Below, one piece after another: positions 59,798-64,000 of a stretch of 64,000 bases of DNA (its first letter is position 1; every line of letters begins with the position of its first letter). The notes beneath the pieces are model-generated. The model searched no databases. It saw only the letters and a program-made list of their open reading frames with translations, and was not told where the DNA came from. Both the position numbers and the translations under genes were made by a program. The stretch is from Nisaea sediminum (GTDB lineage: Bacteria; Pseudomonadota; Alphaproteobacteria; Thalassobaculales; Thalassobaculaceae): the NCBI RefSeq assembly GCF_014904705.1, contig NZ_JACZCQ010000013.1, forward strand, positions 62,001-126,000, in the 5' to 3' direction.

Positions 59798-62215
59798 TTA
59801 TCCCCGCATCAAGCTGCCTTTCGGGTCGTGCAACGGTGTATCGACCCGATGCGCCTTCAGGATCTTGCCGAGAATCTCGACCTCGAAGCCATCTGTCTTC
59901 TCCGTATATTCCCGTGGCACGTAGCCGAGCGCGATGCTCTTGCCCACCGTGTGGCCGTAGCCGCCGGACGTGATCCAGCCCACCGCCTTGCCGCCGTGGA
60001 AGATCGGCTCGTCGGCGATAGGATCGATCTCCTCCACGTCTATGGTCAGCGCGATCAGCCGGTATTTGCCGCCGCCCGCCGCCTGCTCGGCGGCCAGCGC
60101 CTCGCGGCCAATGAAGCTGTTCTTCGACATGTCGACGAAGCGCTCGAGCCCCGCCTCGAAAGGCGAATAGTCGGGCGTGAATTCGCGGAGGAAGCCGCCG
60201 AAACTTTTCTCCAGGCGAAGGGAATTCAGCGCCCGTCCGCCGAAATGCCTGAGCCCGAATTCGGCGCCGGCCTCGACCAGCAGGTCGTAGAGCGCGATCA
60301 GATAGTCCGGCCGCACCCAGATCTCGTACCCCCGCTCGCCGGTGAAGGAGAGCCGGCCGACCATGGCATGCAACAGGCCGATATTCGTCTCGCGGAAGGA
60401 CATGAAGGGCATCGCCGCAGTGGAGACATCCTCGTGCGTGACCTTGGCCAGCAGGTCCGCCGCCTTCGGCCCGGCGATGGAAAGACCGACGAGATCCTGG
60501 CAGCGGCTGCGGATCTCGACCCCGCTCTCCGGCAGATGGTCCCAGAACCAGCGGAGATGGAACATCTCGGCGACGCCGGAGCCGAAGATCATGAAGTGGT
60601 TCTCGGCCAGCTTGGCGATGGTGAAGTCGCCGATGATCTTGCCCTGCCGGTTCAGCATCGGCGTCAAAACGATGCGTCCGGTGCGCGGCATCCTGTTGGC
60701 CATCAGTTCGGAGAGCCAGGCTTCCGCCCCCTCGCCCGTCACCTCATACTTGGCGAAGTTTGAGATCTCCAGCAGGCCGACACCCGATCGCACCGCCCGG
60801 CACTCCTCGCCCACCGGGCCGAAGGCGTTGGAGCGGCCGAACGTCACGTTCTCCACCGGCTCCATGCCTTCCGGCGCGAACCAGAGCGCGTGCTCCAGCC
60901 CGTAGGAGGCGCCGAAGACCGCGTTCTTCGCCTTCAGCCGGTCATAGATCGCCGTCATGCGATGCGGCCGCGCCGCCTTCAGTTCCTCGTTCGGGAAAGT
61001 GATGGAGAAGCGGCGGGAATAATTCTCCTTCACCTTCTCGTAGGCATAGCCCTTGGTCGCATAGTTGCCGAAGCGGGCGCAATCCATGGCAAAGACGTCC
61101 ATGTCCGGTTCGCCCTCGATCATCCACTGGGCGAGCGCGAGACCGACACCGCCGCCCTGGCTGAAGCCGGCCATCACGCCGCAGGCGAGATACATGTTCT
61201 TCAGCCCCGGCACCGGCCCGACCAGCGGGTTGCCGTCGGGCGCGAAGGTGAAGGGCCCGTTGATCATCGACTTCACCCCCGCCTGCGCCAGGAAGGGGAA
61301 GTGCTGGTAGGCGACGTCGAGCGAGGGCGCGATGCGGTCGAGGTCCGGCTGCAGCAGCTCGTGGCCGAAATCCCACGGCGTCTCGTGCGGCGACCAGGGC
61401 ACGCAGGCCTTCTCGTAGGTCCCGAGCAGGAAGCCGACGCCCTCCTGGCGGGTATAGATCTCCGCCTCGAAATCGATCAGATGCGGCAACTCGTTTTCCA
61501 GCGCCTTGATCTCGTCCAGCGGCTCGGTGATCAGGTAGTGATGCTCCATCGCCAGCACCGGCAGTTCGAGCCCGACCATGCGGCCGACCTCGCGGGCCCA
61601 GAGACCGCCCGCATTCACCACCTTCTCGCAGCGGATCGTGCCCTTGTCGGTGACGACGGACCAGGTGCCGTCCTTTTCCGCGACCAGCTCCTCGACCTTG
61701 GTGTGGCGGTAGATCTCCGCCCCGCCCTTGCGCGCCGAGATGGCATAGGCGTTGGTCACCCCGGAGGGATCGACATGGCCCTCGTTCGGATCGTAGACCG
61801 CGCCGACGAAATGCTTCGCATCGCAGAGCGGATGCAGGCGCTGCACCTCGTCGAGCGAGATGAAGTCGATGTCGAGGCCCATATATTTCGACTTCGCGAC
61901 CATGGTCTTCAGGTAGTCGACACGGGATTGCGTGCCCGCCGCCATGATGCCGCCGGAGAGATGTACGCCGGTCGCCTGCCCGGAGATCTCCTCGATCTCC
62001 TTGTAGAGGTCGATGGTGTATTTCTGCAGCTTGGTGACGTTCGGGTCGCTGTTCAGCGTGTGCATGCCGCCCGCGGCGTGCCAGGTCGAACCGGAGGTCA
62101 GCTCGCTGCGCTCCACCAGGACCACGTCCTTCCAGCCGAGCTTGGTCAGGTGATAGAGCACCGAACAGCCGACGACGCCCCCGCCGATGACCACGACCTG
62201 CGTGTGCGATTTCAT
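59798..62215 (-). CDS. Dimethylglycine/sarcosine dehydrogenase-like FAD and GcvT protein
   Basis: An 805-residue two-domain protein. The N-terminal DAO-type FAD domain starts VVVIGGGVVGCSVLYHLTKLG and has SGSTWHAAGG (His46, the position that carries covalent FAD in dimethylglycine and sarcosine dehydrogenases). From about residue 430 a GcvT-like folate-binding region (FGRSNAFGPVGEECRAVRSGVGLLEISNFAKYEV, FTGERGYEIWV, SGGYGHTVGKSIALGYVP) receives the one-carbon unit. It demethylates dimethylglycine or sarcosine, passing electrons to ETF. This fits the sarcosine oxidase locus at 32-37 kb. GGGGAGAGG precedes the ATG. Confidence 0.9.
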   Translation of the reverse strand: MKSHTQVVVIGGGVVGCSVLYHLTKLGWKDVVLVERSELTSGSTWHAAGGMHTLNSDPNVTKLQKYTIDLYKEIEEISGQATGVHLSGGIMAAGTQSRVDYLKTMVAKSKYMGLDIDFISLDEVQRLHPLCDAKHFVGAVYDPNEGHVDPSGVTNAYAISARKGGAEIYRHTKVEELVAEKDGTWSVVTDKGTIRCEKVVNAGGLWAREVGRMVGLELPVLAMEHHYLITEPLDEIKALENELPHLIDFEAEIYTRQEGVGFLLGTYEKACVPWSPHETPWDFGHELLQPDLDRIAPSLDVAYQHFPFLAQAGVKSMINGPFTFAPDGNPLVGPVPGLKNMYLACGVMAGFSQGGGVGLALAQWMIEGEPDMDVFAMDCARFGNYATKGYAYEKVKENYSRRFSITFPNEELKAARPHRMTAIYDRLKAKNAVFGASYGLEHALWFAPEGMEPVENVTFGRSNAFGPVGEECRAVRSGVGLLEISNFAKYEVTGEGAEAWLSELMANRMPRTGRIVLTPMLNRQGKIIGDFTIAKLAENHFMIFGSGVAEMFHLRWFWDHLPESGVEIRSRCQDLVGLSIAGPKAADLLAKVTHEDVSTAAMPFMSFRETNIGLLHAMVGRLSFTGERGYEIWVRPDYLIALYDLLVEAGAEFGLRHFGGRALNSLRLEKSFGGFLREFTPDYSPFEAGLERFVDMSKNSFIGREALAAEQAAGGGKYRLIALTIDVEEIDPIADEPIFHGGKAVGWITSGGYGHTVGKSIALGYVPREYTEKTDGFEVEILGKILKAHRVDTPLHDPKGSLMRG

Positions 62216-62413
62216 GAAGCCTCTCCCCTGCCCGACATCATTGTGCAGGGGTTAGTCCAACAGGTCCGCACCGAAGAGGCGAGCCGCACGGCGACACCGG
62301 CCCGGTGCGCCACGTCGCAATTGGAGCATTGGCCGCAACGCAAGAAAGCCCCGCCCGAGTTTGGTCCTTGGGCGAAGCCTTCCCGGATAGCGGATTAAAA
62401 ATTTTAGCATGGA

Positions 62414-62815
62414 TCAGTTATTCTTCACGACCTTGAAGACGTAGACCTGCGCCTTCCAGTTCGAGGAATGCTCCACCCGGTATTGATTGCAATAGTCACT
62501 GAGAGTTGTGATCTGACTGTGCATGAACGTATATGGGGGATCGGCGACCCGTATTTCACATGAATTGTCGCCGTCCTGCATCAGGATCGTGCAGTCTTCC
62601 TCGTCGCCAGCGCTGTTTGAGACACCGTCGACCAACCAAACACCATCACTGTCCTGGCCTTTTGCGGTCGCCTGACAGTACTCGATCACGCCAGGGTCCT
62701 GATGCTTCACTGTCAGCTTGAACGGCGCCTGCAATTCCCAGACATTAGTCGCGGATGCGCTTCCGGCAAAACCCAAGACCATACACAAGACCAAAAAACT
62801 AAATGCTGCCTTCAC
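62414..62815 (-). CDS. Small secreted four-cysteine protein, unknown
   Basis: A 133-residue protein with a signal peptide (MKAAFSFLVLCMVLGFAGSASA, cleavage near 22) and a mature part of about 110 residues with four cysteines (YCQAT, DCTIL, SCEIR, YCNQY) and beta-strand-rich sequence ending NWKAQVYVFKVVKNN. Two disulfides are likely. The start is GTG at 62815, fixed by AGGAGGG 5-7 bases upstream. It is not evidently related to the other small four-cysteine protein at 44735. No family is recognised. The 198-base gap to the dehydrogenase gene holds no gene. Confidence 0.62.
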   Translation of the reverse strand: MKAAFSFLVLCMVLGFAGSASATNVWELQAPFKLTVKHQDPGVIEYCQATAKGQDSDGVWLVDGVSNSAGDEEDCTILMQDGDNSCEIRVADPPYTFMHSQITTLSDYCNQYRVEHSSNWKAQVYVFKVVKNN

Positions 62816-63043
62816 GGCGCCCTCCTCTATTGAACAACCGAATAGAGGACCTTCAACTCATACGCGTCAATTCTGATTGTGTATCAACTTGTGACACTCA
62901 TCATTGGCGCACTGGCCGGAAAGCGAAGGCCACAAAACTTTCGTCGCACGAAGACAAGATATGTTTGACGAGATCACGCGAATCATTTGCCAATTTCCCC
63001 ATTCACCTTAGGCTCTCCCGCAACGACACCGAAGGAGGTTTCG

Positions 63044-63460
63044 ATGGCGACAGTCGATATGAGTGTGAAACTGGCGGCACCGGCGGCCGATGTCTGGGCC
63101 GTGGTCGGGGATTTCCTCAATATCCATGAGTGGCATCCGGCGGTCGACCGGATCGAGGCGATGGGCGCCGGCGGGATCCGGCGGGTCCATAGCGCCAATG
63201 GCGGGCCGGTCTTCGACGAGGTCCAGCTAGAACGCGACGAGGAAGGCCGCCGCATGCGCTACGCCATCCTCGGCAAACCCTTTCCGCTGGAGAATTATTC
63301 CGCCTGGATGAGCGTCGAGGATGCGGGCGGCGGCTCGGTCGTTCGCTGGCACTCCGCCTTCGCCCCGGACGAGGGACGCGAGGAGAAGGCGGCCGGCATC
63401 GTGAAGTTCATCTACAAGAGCGGCTTCGACGCGCTTGTGGAGAGGTTCGGCGCCGGCTGA
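63044..63460 (+). CDS. SRPBCC (polyketide-cyclase-like) family protein
   Basis: A 138-residue START/SRPBCC-fold protein: VDMSVKLAAPAADVWAVVGDFLNIHEWHPAVDRIE at the N-terminus, the RYAILGKPFPLENYSAWMSVED strand pair, and a C-terminal helix IVKFIYKSGFDALVERF. The hydrophobic cavity of this fold binds lipids, pigments or polyketide-like molecules. Its ligand is unknown. A strong AAGGAGGT ribosome site fixes the ATG at 63044. The last 49 bases overlap, on opposite strands, the end of the EamA transporter gene. Confidence 0.85.
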   Translation: MATVDMSVKLAAPAADVWAVVGDFLNIHEWHPAVDRIEAMGAGGIRRVHSANGGPVFDEVQLERDEEGRRMRYAILGKPFPLENYSAWMSVEDAGGGSVVRWHSAFAPDEGREEKAAGIVKFIYKSGFDALVERFGAG

Positions 63461-64000
63461 ACCGCAGGCCGCGCCGGCAGATTGATCAGCGCGACCCCAA
63501 TCATCGCGGCGAGAATGCCGAGACCGGTGGAGAGCGTCAGTTCCTCGCCGAGGATCGCCATGCCGAGACAGACGCCGACCCCGGCCCGCAGATAGGCCTG
63601 GCTCGCCACGCCCATGGAGCCGAGGGTGCGCACCAGGCGGAAATAGAGGATCAGCGCCGTCCCGGTACAGAAGAGACCGAGCGCAAGCGCCGCGCCGAGC
63701 GCCTCGGCGGACGGCTGCAGCTCCCAGGGCCGGTCGACGAGGCAGGCGAGCGGCACGAGCACCGCCATCGCCCAGAGCATCGTGCCGGCAGCGGTGACGG
63801 GCGCCGGCATGCCGGAGAAACGCCGCCCGTAAATGGCGGCGCCCGCGTAGAGCAGCGCGCCTCCGATGGCGGCGAGCTGCCCCAGGACACCCTGTCCGAG
63901 GCCATCGAGCGCATCGAGGCCGACGATCAGCACGACACCGATCAGGCCGAGCAGCGCCCCCCCGAGCCGCGCGAGGCCGGTCCGCTCGTGACGGGTGAAG
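63412..64000 (-). CDS. EamA/DMT-family transporter, 5' end outside window
   Basis: The minus-strand frame is open to the right edge, reading FTRHERTGLARLGGALLGL before the internal methionine at 63933. At least six hydrophobic spans are visible in 196 residues, with YAGAAIYGRRF and the late LRAGVGVCLGMAILGEELTLSTGLGILAAMIGVALINLP pattern typical of the second EamA repeat. These proteins export or import small metabolites across the inner membrane. The N-terminal EamA repeat lies beyond the window. The C-terminal ~15 residues lie antisense to the SRPBCC gene. Confidence 0.87.
   Translation of the reverse strand, partial: FTRHERTGLARLGGALLGLIGVVLIVGLDALDGLGQGVLGQLAAIGGALLYAGAAIYGRRFSGMPAPVTAAGTMLWAMAVLVPLACLVDRPWELQPSAEALGAALALGLFCTGTALILYFRLVRTLGSMGVASQAYLRAGVGVCLGMAILGEELTLSTGLGILAAMIGVALINLPARPAVQPAPNLSTSASKPLL

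Overview
The window is dense, GC-rich bacterial chromosome, almost certainly from an alphaproteobacterium. The supporting genes are a TrcR (DUF1013) cell-cycle regulator, a DUF1192 protein, a DUF465/YdcH protein, a soxBDAG operon, a non-pyrrolysine MttB-family protein, a dimethylglycine/sarcosine-dehydrogenase-like flavoprotein and GlxA/AraC regulators. The mix suggests a marine or host-associated Rhodospirillales-like heterotroph that uses methylated amines, but the genus cannot be fixed from sequence alone. I saw no tRNA, rRNA, insertion sequence or CRISPR array.

Layout. 1-6.1 kb: 3'-truncated metY-type sulfhydrylase gene, a candidate sRNA with its own terminator, GNAT acetyltransferase, ubiX, DUF465, two tandem 3-hydroxybutyrate dehydrogenase genes, DUF1192, trcR, and an unusual MMACHC(CblC)-like/ferredoxin protein. 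6.3-15.2 kb: GlxA regulator, azlCD, a secreted protein of unknown function, a degenerate EAL-like protein, prpE, a small membrane protein and an AraC regulator. 15.2-20.3 kb: a 1583-residue RTX protein (called RTX-A here). 20.3-27.9 kb: a complete dipeptide/oligopeptide ABC transporter operon (dppABCDF) divergent from a class-III aminotransferase. 27.9-32 kb: Tat-tagged alpha/beta hydrolase with paired operators, a single-pass membrane protein and a PAS protein. 32.1-37.4 kb: soxBDAG, heterotetrameric sarcosine oxidase. 37.4-44.7 kb: chemoreceptor, phosphoesterase, glutathione S-transferase, nitronate monooxygenase with divergent HxlR, potassium channel with a zinc ribbon, and a D-threonine-aldolase-like enzyme. 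44.7-45.6 kb: an AT-rich islet with two orphan small genes. 45.6-54.1 kb: MttB-family protein, secreted and PAS proteins, a type III polyketide synthase with an ICMT methyltransferase, an RraA-like protein and a split UxaA-type dehydratase. 54.1-59.8 kb: two more RTX genes (RTX-B and RTX-C) with shared upstream DNA repeats. 59.8-64 kb: dimethylglycine-dehydrogenase-like protein, a small secreted protein, an SRPBCC protein and an EamA transporter cut by the window edge.

How the genes fit together. Four loci point to glycine betaine -> dimethylglycine -> sarcosine -> glycine metabolism: the GlxA/GbdR-like regulator, soxBDAG, the MttB-family protein and the dimethylglycine-dehydrogenase-like protein. 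They lie apart and are not one operon. The most distinctive content is the trio of RTX proteins. All three end in the same module, RTX repeats and C-terminal tail, but carry exchangeable N-terminal parts: DUF4347 plus 119-residue repeats, seven beta-propeller repeats, or DUF4347 plus RTX repeats. No type I secretion machinery is encoded in the window. The best candidates for undescribed biology are the shared ~185-residue RTX-associated module, the MMACHC-like domain fused to two 4Fe-4S motifs, and the TTCCAA/TTGGAA repeat clusters before two of the RTX genes.
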